From assembly GCF_001468485.1 (NCBI RefSeq), contig NZ_LODI01000013.1, forward strand, positions 203,400 to 267,399: a stretch of 64,000 bases of DNA. Direction: 5' to 3'. This stretch comes from Pseudoalteromonas sp. H71. GTDB lineage: Bacteria > Pseudomonadota > Gammaproteobacteria > Enterobacterales > Alteromonadaceae. Shown here in pieces: positions 1 through 8,653 of the stretch; positions within the stretch are counted from its first letter, which is position 1; every line of letters starts with the position of its first letter. Below the pieces are notes generated by a model that was not told the DNA's origin, did not search any database, and worked only from the letters and a program-made list of their open reading frames with translations. The translations under genes and the position numbers were made by a program.

Positions 1-1148
1 TTTCCCACATTTTTTGCAAGTGAGTTCAGCCAATCTGAGTCAATATATTCCGCATTGTGGCTTTTCACTTTTTCTATACGTTGGTCATCATCGCTTGGCA
101 CTTCCATATTAAAGTTATGAAGTAACAACGATGTTCGCCATGTATCGGCCTCTGTCGCTAATATTGGTAGGCCCGTTTGCATCGCTTGTTCGCACAGCGC
201 CATAATACGCTGTTCTGGCATAAACCCACCGGTAAGCAATATTGCACCAATTTTTGTGCCATTCATTGCCGATAAACACGCAGCAACTAAAATATCGGAG
301 CGATCGCCTGGGGTAACTAATAATGCACCAGGTGTGAAGTGGTTTAGAATATTAGACACTGTGCGTGCACAAAATGTAATACGACGTAGGCGTCGATGCA
401 GCATGTCACCTTCGTTAATAATTGTGGCTTTTAAATACGCACTTAGATCTTTTACTCGGGGGGCAACTAAATCAAAATCCCATGGTATTGCACCAAGCAA
501 CATGAATGGATTTTTTCTAAAAATTGGTAGGGATGCTAAGCGGTTTAGTTCGTTATCCACTTCATCAGGTTTGTAAGAGTCAACTAAGTCGGCGCGTGCT
601 CTGCCTTCTTCATCTAGCGGAGCATTTACTTTATTAAAAATACAACCTAATACACGAGGGTGGTCAATTCCACCATAGTTACCAGCAGCAATTTCAAGGC
701 GATCTTCAAGTTGAGTAATATTGTCGTTACCAGGCGTTAATACAAATACAATATCTGCACCTAAAGTCTGCGCTATTTCACGGTTTACACGCCCTGCATA
801 AGGCTGTTTACGAGTAGGAACCATGCCTTCAATAATGGCTACTTCATCATCGTTAATTTTACTTTCGAAGCGTTCGACAATTTCTTCTAAGAGATCGTCG
901 CCTTTTGCATCGCCAATCATTTGCTCTGCGTAATCCAGTGCAAACGGGGTTGGTGGGTCAATAGGGGAGCCTTGTTTTATTATTTGTGTCGATTTTTCTG
1001 GACCGGTTTCGCCAGAACGTGGTTGAGCAATAGGTTTAAAAAAATTAACTTTAACTGCTTTTTGCTCTAATGCACGTACAAGCCCAACTGAAACTGATGT
1101 TAACCCAACTCCCGTAGAAATCGGTATCAACATAATACGGTGTGCCAT
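1..1148 (-). CDS. pta: Phosphate acetyltransferase, N-terminal part (cut by window edge)
   Basis: The minus-strand frame starts with ATG at 1148 and runs off the left edge with no stop. The translation begins MAHRIMLIPISTGVGLTSVS, the N-terminal P-loop-like domain of long Pta proteins (BioD-like fold), followed by a DRTGG-type middle domain (LVTPGDRSDILVAACLSAMN region). The C-terminal catalytic PTA_PTB domain lies outside the window. Pta converts acetyl-CoA and phosphate to acetyl phosphate in the cytoplasm. The ackA stop codon is one base from this start, so ackA and pta form one minus-strand operon for acetate overflow and acetyl-phosphate metabolism. Family assignment is secure; completeness cannot be judged. 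Confidence 0.93.
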   Translation of the reverse strand, partial: MAHRIMLIPISTGVGLTSVSVGLVRALEQKAVKVNFFKPIAQPRSGETGPEKSTQIIKQGSPIDPPTPFALDYAEQMIGDAKGDDLLEEIVERFESKINDDEVAIIEGMVPTRKQPYAGRVNREIAQTLGADIVFVLTPGNDNITQLEDRLEIAAGNYGGIDHPRVLGCIFNKVNAPLDEEGRARADLVDSYKPDEVDNELNRLASLPIFRKNPFMLLGAIPWDFDLVAPRVKDLSAYLKATIINEGDMLHRRLRRITFCARTVSNILNHFTPGALLVTPGDRSDILVAACLSAMNGTKIGAILLTGGFMPEQRIMALCEQAMQTGLPILATEADTWRTSLLLHNFNMEVPSDDDQRIEKVKSHNAEYIDSDWLNSLAKNVG

Positions 1149-1149
1149 A

Positions 1150-2379
1150 TTAAAGCTCCTTAACAATGTTTGCAGAGTCTAGGGCGATGACCCATTCCTC
1201 ATTTGTTGGCATAACAACACTTTTGATACGAGAGTGTTCTGTGCTGATCACACCTTGTTGGCCAAAGCGAGCATCTAAGTTTGCTTGTGCGTCACATTCT
1301 ATGCCTAAAAAGCCAAGTTGAGTGATCACTTTTTTACGTATGATATCTGAGTTTTCTCCAATGCCGCCGGTGAAAATGAGTGCATCAAGACGCTGCAAAG
1401 GCACCATGTACGACGCAATTTGCTTAGATAAACGATAGCAAAACATATCTAAGGCTAAAGTTGCTTGTTCATTTCCTGCTACAGCGGCTTCTTCAATAGT
1501 ACGGCAATCGTTAGAAAGTTCGCTAATGCCTAATAAGCCACTTTTTTGATTAAGTAGGTCATCTATTTGCTGCGCACTATAATCAAGTTGCGTCGTTAAA
1601 AAGTTAAATAAGCCAGGGTCAATATCGCCACTGCGAGTGCCCATTACTAACCCTTCAAGGGGGGTTAGGCCCATACTTGTATCAACACTATTACCATTTT
1701 TAATCGCACATACTGAGCAACCATTACCCAAATGAGCACTTATAAAATTGCTTTTTTCAATAGGTTGGTTAAGTAATTTTGCTGTTTGGCCGGCAACATA
1801 AAAATGGCTTGTGCCGTGAAAGCCATAGCGTCTAACACCAAACTCGGTATATAAATTGTAAGGTAGGGCATAAAGGTATGCGACTTTGTCCATTGTTTGG
1901 TGAAAAGCGGTGTCGAATACGGCAATTTGAGGCAAGCCTTTAAACGAGGCTTGCGCTGACGAAATACCCAGTAAGTTAGCATGCCCATGAAGCGGTGCAA
2001 GCGTAGCCGCTTGAGTGATGCTTTCAATTACTTTGTCGTTAATTAATACTGATTTAGTGAAATGTTCACCACCATGAACAACACGGTGACCCACAGCGAT
2101 TAGCTGTTCATCTAGTTTATGATCTTTTATTAACGTTACTAACGTATCAATTGCCTCAGCATGAGCTTGATTCGGCGTTAAATCAATGAGGGTTTTAACT
2201 CCCTTGAATTTATACTTTACCGACGGAGTTGCTGCACCTAAACGTTCTGCTAAACCAGATATTATTTCATTACCGGTGTTTGCATCAATAATGGCAAATT
2301 TTAAACTTGAGCTACCACAATTTAGTACTAAAACATGTTGTGGTTTAGGAGCAGGTGTTGGCATAGATTTGATTTCCAT
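1150..2379 (-). CDS. ackA: Acetate kinase
   Basis: A 409-residue protein, the usual length for AckA (about 400). It interconverts acetyl phosphate plus ADP with acetate plus ATP in the cytoplasm. The family signature VLNCGSSSLKFAI lies near residue 18, the phosphate-binding GHRVVHGG near 98, the catalytic DTAFHQTM near 156, and the MGTRSGDIDPG and FTGGIGENS motifs follow. The first ATG gives a short extra N-terminus (MEIKSMPTPAPKPQ) before the conserved core; the internal Met at residue 6 is a possible alternative start. It precedes pta in the same transcript. Its divergent neighbour yfbV is also next to ackA in enterics, a conserved arrangement. Confidence 0.97.
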   Translation of the reverse strand: MEIKSMPTPAPKPQHVLVLNCGSSSLKFAIIDANTGNEIISGLAERLGAATPSVKYKFKGVKTLIDLTPNQAHAEAIDTLVTLIKDHKLDEQLIAVGHRVVHGGEHFTKSVLINDKVIESITQAATLAPLHGHANLLGISSAQASFKGLPQIAVFDTAFHQTMDKVAYLYALPYNLYTEFGVRRYGFHGTSHFYVAGQTAKLLNQPIEKSNFISAHLGNGCSVCAIKNGNSVDTSMGLTPLEGLVMGTRSGDIDPGLFNFLTTQLDYSAQQIDDLLNQKSGLLGISELSNDCRTIEEAAVAGNEQATLALDMFCYRLSKQIASYMVPLQRLDALIFTGGIGENSDIIRKKVITQLGFLGIECDAQANLDARFGQQGVISTEHSRIKSVVMPTNEEWVIALDSANIVKEL

Positions 2380-2644
2380 AAATAAAGTTTAGTCAGTGAA
2401 CGTTAAGCTATTTTGTTACACTAATACATTAATAAAGCGGCTAAAGTGGGTTATTAAGTAAGGCTATCAATAAGCTACTTTAGGCTTTTATTTTAAACCA
2501 TCTGCTGTATTTAGTTTAGTGTTTTGCATAATTTAACAGCAAAATTAAGCACTTTTACTGATTAAGTGAAACCATATGAATTTGTGTTACAATTTATTGA
2601 GCGCAAGCCCATTTATATATTGAATAAAGTTAATGTGAGGAGTC

Positions 2645-3094
2645 ATGATGCAAAAAAGTGTGATGTCACAAGTTCAAATTGGCCGACAGTACGCAAAACA
2701 ATGGCCAATGCGAAAAGAGCTCGCTCCGTTGTTTAGTGAGTTCAGAGTTATTAAAGCAACAGAACTGGCTATCACGGTTATGCCGATACTTGCTATGTTA
2801 ACGTTGTTTTTTCAACTTAATTATTTGGGGCCTGATTTTTTACCTCAAGCTATTGCCAGTGCATTATTCTTCATCTCACTACCTTTACAAGGTTTATTAT
2901 GGCTAGGGAAACGTGCGCAAACACCACTAGACCCTGTTATGCAAAACTGGTACAAAGAGCTTCACACAAAAATGGTCGCTAATGGGTATCAAGCCAAACT
3001 AAGTGAAAAGAAGCCTCGCTATTTAGAATTAGCGCATTTACTTAAAGATATGTTCGAAAAAATGGATAAAGCGTTTACTAAAGAACAGTTTTAA
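2645..3094 (+). CDS. yfbV: UPF0208 membrane protein YfbV
   Basis: A 149-residue inner-membrane protein with two closely spaced hydrophobic segments (roughly residues 40-60 and 68-88), flanked by the family motifs GRQYAKQWPMRKELAPLFSE, RVIKATE and SLPLQGLLWLGKRAQTPLDP. In E. coli, YfbV insulates the Ter macrodomain by limiting the reach of MatP. TGAGGAG lies just upstream; either ATG of the ATGATG pair (2645 or 2648) could be used. The gene is divergent from ackA-pta, as in E. coli, which supports orthology. Function in this organism is inferred from family membership. Confidence 0.92.
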   Translation: MMQKSVMSQVQIGRQYAKQWPMRKELAPLFSEFRVIKATELAITVMPILAMLTLFFQLNYLGPDFLPQAIASALFFISLPLQGLLWLGKRAQTPLDPVMQNWYKELHTKMVANGYQAKLSEKKPRYLELAHLLKDMFEKMDKAFTKEQF

Positions 3095-3110
3095 CAAACG
3101 CTAGCGTTAA

Positions 3111-3908
3111 TCATGCTTTCTTAAATTGCGTAATATAAAATGACAAAGTCACTAGGTGGTCACCTTTTTCTTCTAGGGCCTGCCAATGTTCAGGTCTAAA
3201 TTTCCACGCAAACGGTGTCATCATAATCAGGTTTTTAAGATCATTAATACTCAGTGTAACTTGCTCAGTGATTAAATCTTGGTTCGTTTCAGTAAAACCC
3301 TCAGGTACATCTACTTTCGTATGCTCGTTTACTGTTTGGTAAATATAAGCTTTTAACTCTTTTAGATGCCATGGGCCCGGGCTTGCGACCACAAGCGTGG
3401 CATTTGGTTTAGCGAGTCTATCAAGCTCTTTAGAAAATAAAGGCGCAAATACACTTATCAGTATATCAGCAAACTCTTTTTTAAACGGTGCCTGGCTGAT
3501 TGAAGCCACACTAAAATGGCAATGAGCATATCGCTTTGCGGCATATTTAATAGCTGATTTTGAAATATCTACACCATAAATATTTGCTTGTGTGTTATCT
3601 GCAATAGCATGAGTGTAAAACCCTTCACCGCACCCTAAATCAATAATATTATTACCTTGTAAACGGCTGACAATATCGCTGAGTGCTTGTTGTAAAAACG
3701 CATAATAGCCTTGCTCTAAAAAAGTACGTCTTGCCTGTACCATTTCAAGTGAGTCACCGGGCTGTTTAGAGTTTTTGTTTTGAACAGGGAGTAAGTTAAC
3801 GTAGCCTTCTTTCGCAAAGTCAAAACTATGATTGTTTTCACAACGCAGCGAATTTAAAGAGTGTGATAGCGATTTGCTACATAAAGGGCATTGATATTCA
3901 AGACTCAT
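3111..3908 (-). CDS. rlmA: 23S rRNA (guanine-745-N1)-methyltransferase
   Basis: A 265-residue cytoplasmic SAM-dependent methyltransferase that N1-methylates G745 of 23S rRNA. The N-terminus carries a zinc-binding module with CPLC (residues 7-10) and CENNH (23-27), then the hallmark FAKEGYVNLLPVQNKNS. The SAM-binding motif I is IIDLGCGEGFYTHA near residues 88-101. Length matches E. coli RlmA (269). Its ATG overlaps the end of the upstream membrane-protein gene by 4 bases (3905-3908), indicating translational coupling. It is the last gene of the xthA / CbiM-like / rlmA minus-strand set. Confidence 0.94.
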   Translation of the reverse strand: MSLEYQCPLCSKSLSHSLNSLRCENNHSFDFAKEGYVNLLPVQNKNSKQPGDSLEMVQARRTFLEQGYYAFLQQALSDIVSRLQGNNIIDLGCGEGFYTHAIADNTQANIYGVDISKSAIKYAAKRYAHCHFSVASISQAPFKKEFADILISVFAPLFSKELDRLAKPNATLVVASPGPWHLKELKAYIYQTVNEHTKVDVPEGFTETNQDLITEQVTLSINDLKNLIMMTPFAWKFRPEHWQALEEKGDHLVTLSFYITQFKKA

Positions 3909-4552
3909 GAGTCAAGGTAGTCCTTGTCGTAAAAAGTTTTAACCCAATGGGGACGGTAAGTGATTAAGATAGTGATAGCCATTCCATTTAACATGGCTTC
4001 TGGAAACCAAATTATAGCACTTAAAGAAACGTAATTGTCTGTAAGTTCTGGCCAATTGTACTGGCCTAAAAAGAAATAAAAGAGGGCACCCAAACTTATT
4101 TTGATACATGCTATAAACCCTGCAGTTATAAAAGCACAAACAAATATATATACAAAAAAATGCCGCGGTAAATAGTGATAGCATAAAATAAAACTTAAAT
4201 AACTCAGCAATATGGGAATAAAAGCGCCAATAAGTAACTGTACAGGTAAAAGGTTAAAACTAACCTGCCCAAATGAAAACAACAAAGCACTTGCTAGTAG
4301 GCTACTCAAAATGGCTAGCCGCCAGCCCACTATTAATGTAGCTGCGGTAATACCCAGTATATGTAAGTCTAGGCCGGTTAAAATACCGGCTTTAATGCGC
4401 CAAAGTAATGCAAACACAAGGGCACAGGCTAATACGCCTGTCTGTCTAGCTGGGGTTCTATAAAGCGATTTATAGGTGTTTTTATCAAAACTGAAAATCG
4501 CAATAGTAACTACAAGGACCCACAACAGCCCTTGTATTTCAGTGTTTAACAT
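3905..4552 (-). CDS. CbiM-like integral membrane protein (ECF permease family)
   Basis: A 215-residue, very hydrophobic protein with about six membrane segments. The stretch GLDLHILGITAATLIVGWRL resembles the core of CbiM/NikM-type S components of energy-coupling-factor transporters, which bind Co or Ni in the inner membrane. The N-terminal metal-binding MHI-type sequence of classical CbiM is not evident here (it starts MLNTEIQGLL), and no CbiQ/CbiO partner genes lie nearby, so substrate and even transport are uncertain. It sits 5 bases after xthA and overlaps rlmA by 4 bases, so it is probably co-transcribed with both. Fold family is fairly certain; function is open. Confidence 0.72.
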   Translation of the reverse strand: MLNTEIQGLLWVLVVTIAIFSFDKNTYKSLYRTPARQTGVLACALVFALLWRIKAGILTGLDLHILGITAATLIVGWRLAILSSLLASALLFSFGQVSFNLLPVQLLIGAFIPILLSYLSFILCYHYLPRHFFVYIFVCAFITAGFIACIKISLGALFYFFLGQYNWPELTDNYVSLSAIIWFPEAMLNGMAITILITYRPHWVKTFYDKDYLDS

Positions 4553-4557
4553 TATGG

Positions 4558-5364
4558 CTACTTAAACGTTGACCAAATAGGCGCATGATCTGATGGCTTT
4601 TCGATCGCGCGAAGCTCATAATCTATTCCAGACTCAGTGCAACGCTCAGCAAGTGAATGGGTTGCAAGCACCACATCAATTCGCAGGCCGCGATTATCTA
4701 AAAAGCCTTTAGAGCGGTAATCAAACCATGAATATTGATCGTTCACCTCGGGGTAGAGTTCTCTGAATGTATCTTTGAACCCCCAATCTAGAAGTGTTGC
4801 TAGCCATTGACGTTCTTCTGGTTGGAAAGAGCACTTACCTGTTTTTAACCAGCGTTTAGCGTTTACCTCGCCAATACCTATGTCCAGGTCTGTAGGGGAT
4901 ATATTTATGTCACCCATAACAACCACATCTTGTTCGGGAGAAAGGTGTGTATTTAAGTGGGTCATCAAATCTTTATAAAATTGACGTTTATACGGGAATT
5001 TAGTTTCGTGGCTAATGTTATCGCCTTGCGGGAAATAACCATTCATAACTGTAATGTCGCGGCCGCTATCTTGTTCAATAGTGACACTGATCATACGCTT
5101 TTGCGACTCCTCAGTGTCGGTAGCAAACCCTTTTAAGACCGATTTTGGCTCTTTTTTGCATAACATAGCTACGCCGTAATGTGCTTTTTGACCATGAAAG
5201 TAGACGTGGTAACCCATTTTTTGAACATCGTCTAATGGAAACGCTTCATCATGAACTTTAATTTCTTGTAAGCCAATTACGTCTGGTTGATGCTTATCAA
5301 TAACAGCTTGTAATTGGTGAAGACGAGCACGCAGACCATTGATATTGAAAGAAATCACTTTCAT
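4558..5364 (-). CDS. xthA: Exodeoxyribonuclease III
   Basis: A 268-residue Mg-dependent 3'-5' exonuclease and AP endonuclease of base-excision repair, the same length as E. coli XthA. Motifs seen: [15 protein letters not shown] with the metal-ligand Asn, the catalytic [12 protein letters not shown] (Glu), GYFPQGDN, the [16 protein letters not shown] active-site Asp/Asn pair, LRIDVVLAT and the C-terminal SDHAPI with the catalytic Asp-His. First gene of a minus-strand set with the CbiM-like protein and rlmA. AGGTAAA upstream of the ATG is a plausible ribosome-binding site. Confidence 0.97.
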   Translation of the reverse strand: MKVISFNINGLRARLHQLQAVIDKHQPDVIGLQEIKVHDEAFPLDDVQKMGYHVYFHGQKAHYGVAMLCKKEPKSVLKGFATDTEESQKRMISVTIEQDSGRDITVMNGYFPQGDNISHETKFPYKRQFYKDLMTHLNTHLSPEQDVVVMGDINISPTDLDIGIGEVNAKRWLKTGKCSFQPEERQWLATLLDWGFKDTFRELYPEVNDQYSWFDYRSKGFLDNRGLRIDVVLATHSLAERCTESGIDYELRAIEKPSDHAPIWSTFK

Positions 5365-5534
5365 TCGATTTACCTTTAAATTAGTGCTTATTTTAATGGT
5401 AAATTGTATCAGTAATTTAGCTTATATAACATGTCTGAAATGACAAAATAGCTGCGCAAATGTTGATCAAATGCTGGTGAAAGTTTAAACATTGTTAATG
5501 TTGTATTAATTTATAAAATAAATAAAAAATTCAA

Positions 5535-5562
5535 TTGATCTGCACAATATTGGCTATATAAT
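5535..5562 (+). promoter_or_regulatory. Candidate sigma-70 promoter for the DUF3718 gene
   Basis: TTGATC (5535-5540) and a perfect TATAAT (5557-5562) are separated by 16 bases, 43 bases before the ATG at 5605. Prediction by eye from consensus only. Confidence 0.5.
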
Positions 5563-5604
5563 GCGCGCAAATTCATTGGCAAACTCGTTCACATAGGATC
5601 TCTC

Positions 5605-6036
5605 ATGAAAGCACAATTATTTTTAGCGGCAACATTATTAGTATCTTCTTCTGTTTCAGCTCAAAGTAACACTTACTTTAGTCAAGACAACTCAATTGAG
5701 TCTAAATTGTGTGTATTAAGCGCAAACGAAGGTTTTTCTGCGGCACGTAAATTAGCAGCTAAGCACAACGTTTACTTATCGCGCTTTTCACAAAGCATTA
5801 TGTGTAACGGTCAAGATATTCGCGATATTGCAAAAAAAGATTCAACAAACAACATAATTGAAAACAAAGTAGAAGTGTTTGCTAAAGACGCTCAACAAGA
5901 AACTCAACTATGTATGACTGCACTAAAGCAAGGTTTAGCGCCAGTACGCCAAAAAATCGGTAACTTAAACTCGCTAAAATGTAATGGTCAAAAAGTTACT
6001 GATTTTGTTAAGCGTTACCAAAATGCTGCAATTTAA
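5605..6036 (+). CDS. Secreted DUF3718-family protein with two cysteine repeats
   Basis: A 143-residue protein with a signal peptide (MKAQLFLAATLLVSSSVSAQ, probable cleavage after SVSA), so periplasmic. The mature part has two homologous units of about 45 residues, near 31-76 and 97-140. Each holds a cysteine after an acidic helix start (ESKLCVLSANEG, ETQLCMTALKQG) and a second cysteine in a CNGQ motif (MCNGQDIRDI, KCNGQKVTDF). The Cys-Cys pair per unit suggests one disulfide in each. This matches the uncharacterised DUF3718 family of Alteromonadales; no function is known to me. It is monocistronic, with a strong promoter-like sequence upstream and a strong terminator downstream. Confidence 0.8.
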   Translation: MKAQLFLAATLLVSSSVSAQSNTYFSQDNSIESKLCVLSANEGFSAARKLAAKHNVYLSRFSQSIMCNGQDIRDIAKKDSTNNIIENKVEVFAKDAQQETQLCMTALKQGLAPVRQKIGNLNSLKCNGQKVTDFVKRYQNAAI

Positions 6037-6060
6037 TTAGTACAACAAGAATTAACGAGA

Positions 6061-6089
6061 GCCCAGCTTTTAAAGCTGGGCTTTTTTTT
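6061..6089 (+). terminator. Rho-independent terminator after the DUF3718 gene
   Basis: Stem GCCCAGCTTT / AAAGCTGGGC followed by eight T. Confidence 0.92.
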
Positions 6090-6254
6090 GCAAAATTTAC
6101 AAGGTTGATTGAAAAGGTTTCAAGGCTAACGTATTGAAATAGAATGAAAAACATACGGCCAACTTGCAAGTTATTGAAATTTATATTTATTTCATTTTGG
6201 CATTAGACTTGTATTAGTTATTGTGACATTTACTAACAACGAAGGACACGTCTT

Positions 6255-6776
6255 ATGAAAAAGTTAACATTAGCAACAACTATCCTAGCAACATTAAGTT
6301 TAGCGGCCTGTGCGTCTAATCAAGGTCTTGATAAAATAGATAGCGACTTTGCAAGTCTAGACAACGATAGTGATGGTTTTATTTCAAAAGTTGAAGCTGA
6401 CGATGATAATATTTGGGGGCATTTTTCTAATATCGACACTAATATGGATGAAGAAATTAGTCGTAAAGAATTCAATGCCTACATGCAATTAAATACTGGT
6501 AAAGTTGCTACTGACAGTGATGTGAGCGAATCAGCTTTTAAAGCAAATATTGCTAAATTTGATAAAATTGAAAGTAGCTTTGCAAGTTTAGATAACGACA
6601 GTAATGGTTACATATCAGTTGTTGAAGGTAACGACGACGATATTTCTAACCACTTTGGTTACATGGACAAAAACAAAGATAAACGAATTAGTAAAAACGA
6701 GTTTACGGGTTACATAAAGAAATATGGTAAAGCCGTAGCTGAAGATGATGCATTAAAAGTAATTAAACACAGCTAA
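6255..6776 (+). CDS. EF-hand calcium-binding lipoprotein
   Basis: A 173-residue protein with a lipoprotein signal (lipobox LAAC, Cys19). The mature part holds two pairs of EF-hand-like loops: DNDSDGFISKVE, DTNMDEEISRKE, DNDSNGYISVVE and DKNKDKRISKNE. Loops 1 and 3 are near-identical, as are their surroundings (FASLDNDS), so the protein arose by internal duplication of an EF-hand pair. Loops 1 and 3 look canonical (D-x-D-x-D/N-G). Loop 2 lacks the glycine and has DTNMDEE, and loop 4 has DKNKDK with Lys for Gly, so only some may bind calcium. Location: outer or inner membrane-anchored periplasmic. Role unknown; calcium sensing or buffering is a family-level guess. Confidence 0.85.
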   Translation: MKKLTLATTILATLSLAACASNQGLDKIDSDFASLDNDSDGFISKVEADDDNIWGHFSNIDTNMDEEISRKEFNAYMQLNTGKVATDSDVSESAFKANIAKFDKIESSFASLDNDSNGYISVVEGNDDDISNHFGYMDKNKDKRISKNEFTGYIKKYGKAVAEDDALKVIKHS

Positions 6777-6800
6777 CTGTGATTTAGTTTTAAAACAGCA

Positions 6801-6827
6801 AGCCAGTTATAGTAACTGGCTTTTTTT
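6801..6827 (+). terminator. Rho-independent terminator after the EF-hand lipoprotein
   Basis: Stem AGCCAGTTA / TAACTGGCT with a short loop followed by a T tract. Confidence 0.9.
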
Positions 6828-7125
6828 ATGGGTAAAGCTCAGTAAGCGCTTATCTTTCCAGGTTGAAATTACAGCAATCTGTTTGGTATTTAGGCAAAAT
6901 AGAGTCTACTTAGTGTGGTTATTCCCTATAAATTGGCTACAACACAGGAGCCGTTATCGAGCCCACAAAGTTAAAAACTTTGCGCCGAATTAATCAACCC
7001 CTAATTTAAACCCATCTTCATTCGTAAAGATAATAGACCTAATAAAATTACTAGATATATTTTCCTAGTTAGTGCTTATTCTGTCATAATAGATGGCTGT
7101 GTATTTTTATTTATTAAGAGTGTAT
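6828..7125. other. Intergenic region upstream of scpB
   Basis: About 300 bases with no supportable gene. It contains a small perfect inverted repeat CAAAGTT-AAA-AACTTTG (6966-6982) without a following T tract. In many gammaproteobacteria scpA sits directly before scpB. No open frame or recognisable remnant of scpA is present here. Confidence 0.6.
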
Positions 7126-7716
7126 ATGGCTGGGCGGCGAATTAGTGATGAGCAGTTAGTTGAAATCATTGAAGCTGCAATTTTTGTTGCAGACAAACCC
7201 ATAAGTAAACGCCATATTAAAGACACTGTTTTAATGGATATTGCAATTTCTATGTCACGAATAAACCATGCCATAGAAACGATACAAACACATTTTCAAA
7301 CCCGTGGTATCCGCCTTGTTGAAGTGGGCAGTGGTTATCGATTTCAAGCGTGTAGCAGTTTAAGTCCTTGGTTGAGTAACCTTTGGCAAGAACGAGCGCC
7401 TAAATACTCACGTGCTTTATTGGAAACACTATCACTTATTGCCTATCGTCAACCCATTACACGTGGCGAAATTGAGCAAGTAAGAGGGGTAACAACGGGT
7501 TCGAATATAATTAAAACCTTACTCGAAAGAGAGTGGGTTAAAGTAGTAGGGCATAAAGAGGTACCGGGTAAACCCGCTTTATACGCCACAACTAAACAAT
7601 TTTTAGATTATTTTTCATTAACGGGTTTAGAAAACTTACCTGCGTTACCTGCGCAACAAGAAAGTAAAATAGACCAGTTATTAAGTGATCCTTCTGTGAG
7701 AGAACCATCCGAATGA
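7126..7716 (+). CDS. scpB: Segregation and condensation protein B
   Basis: About 196 residues from the chosen ATG at 7126 ([20 protein letters not shown]), which has AAGAG seven bases upstream; an upstream in-frame ATG at 7093 would add MAVYFYLLRVY, not typical of the family. ScpB contains two winged-helix domains and forms the SMC-ScpA-ScpB kleisin complex for chromosome segregation. Conserved features: [18 protein letters not shown] start, [64 protein letters not shown]. It overlaps rluB by 4 bases, the conserved scpB-rluB coupling. scpA is not adjacent. Confidence 0.93.
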   Translation: MAGRRISDEQLVEIIEAAIFVADKPISKRHIKDTVLMDIAISMSRINHAIETIQTHFQTRGIRLVEVGSGYRFQACSSLSPWLSNLWQERAPKYSRALLETLSLIAYRQPITRGEIEQVRGVTTGSNIIKTLLEREWVKVVGHKEVPGKPALYATTKQFLDYFSLTGLENLPALPAQQESKIDQLLSDPSVREPSE

Positions 7717-8582
7717 ATGTACAAGGTGAAAAGTTACAAAAAGTCCTAGCCAGAGCTGGTGTAGGCTCGCGCCGTGAAATGGAAAAATACATTGACGCAA
7801 ATCGTGTTAGTGTTAACGGCAAAGTCGCTAAACTCGGTGACCGCGTTGAAGAAACCGATTTAATTCGAGTAGACGGTCATACCGTAAAAATTGAAGAGAA
7901 AGCAGACAGAATTTGTCGTGTGATAATGTACAACAAACCAGAGGGAGAATTGAGTACACGCAAAGACCCTGAAGGTCGTCGTACTGTATTTGACAGACTA
8001 CCTCGTATTGATGGCGATCGTTGGATAGCTGTAGGCCGACTCGATGTAAATACATCTGGTTTAATGTTGTTTACTAATGATGGTGAATTAGCAAATCGTT
8101 TAATGCACCCAAGTTATGAAGTTGAGCGTGAGTATTCTTCGCGTGTGTTTGGTGAAGTAACAAACGAAACACTTAAAAACTTGATGCGCGGCGTAGAACT
8201 TGAAGATGGTCCTGCAAAGTTTACGAATATTAAACCACTAGGTGGTGAAGGAATTAACCGTTGGTTTAATGTAACGTTAAATGAAGGGCGTAACCGCGAA
8301 GTTCGTCGTTTGTGGCAATCTCAAGATGTTGAAGTGTCGCGTCTTATCCGTATTCGTTACGGTAAGTTAGAGCTCGACAAGCGCGTTCCACAAGGTGGTT
8401 GGGTTGAATACGACTTAGATACCGTTAACTATTTACGTAAAACGGTCAAGTTAGGTCGTGAAACGCAAACTAAACTTTCAGTTATGCCAGAGAAACGTAA
8501 AGACAAACGCGCTAAAATTAATCAAATTAGAAAAGCAGTTAAAAAGCACAATCAACGTGTTAAGTCGACTAAACGTAAGTAA
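7713..8582 (+). CDS. rluB: 23S rRNA pseudouridine-2605 synthase
   Basis: A 289-residue RsuA/RluB-family enzyme that isomerises U2605 of 23S rRNA. The N-terminal S4 RNA-binding domain ([21 protein letters not shown], residues 7-27) precedes the catalytic domain with [21 protein letters not shown], which holds the active-site Asp, and the [12 protein letters not shown] signature. The C-terminus is a lysine- and arginine-rich tail (about residues 250-289), as in other RluB proteins. The gene overlaps scpB by 4 bases and is followed by a terminator, so scpB-rluB is a two-gene transcript. Confidence 0.95.
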   Translation: MNVQGEKLQKVLARAGVGSRREMEKYIDANRVSVNGKVAKLGDRVEETDLIRVDGHTVKIEEKADRICRVIMYNKPEGELSTRKDPEGRRTVFDRLPRIDGDRWIAVGRLDVNTSGLMLFTNDGELANRLMHPSYEVEREYSSRVFGEVTNETLKNLMRGVELEDGPAKFTNIKPLGGEGINRWFNVTLNEGRNREVRRLWQSQDVEVSRLIRIRYGKLELDKRVPQGGWVEYDLDTVNYLRKTVKLGRETQTKLSVMPEKRKDKRAKINQIRKAVKKHNQRVKSTKRK

Positions 8583-8597
8583 CATTTTAACGTTCAT

Positions 8598-8627
8598 AAA
8601 AAAGCCGCATTGTTGCGGCTTTTTTTA
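8598..8627 (+). terminator. Rho-independent terminator after rluB
   Basis: Stem AAAAAGCCGCA / TGCGGCTTTTTT with loop TTGT; the A and T flanks could let it work in both directions for rluB and yciK. Confidence 0.9.
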
Positions 8628-8653
8628 TTTAGGCTATTAAAAATTAATACCTG

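Noticed and set aside
256..576. A 106-codon plus-strand open frame
   Set aside because: It lies antisense within pta, which has strong family motifs, and its own translation has no recognisable feature.
3905..4552. Calling the membrane protein a true cobalt or nickel transporter (CbiM)
   Set aside because: The N-terminal metal-binding sequence and the partner genes are not visible; only family resemblance is supported.
6966..6982. Short perfect hairpin before scpB read as a terminator
   Set aside because: There is no T tract on either strand and the stem is only seven A/T-rich pairs.
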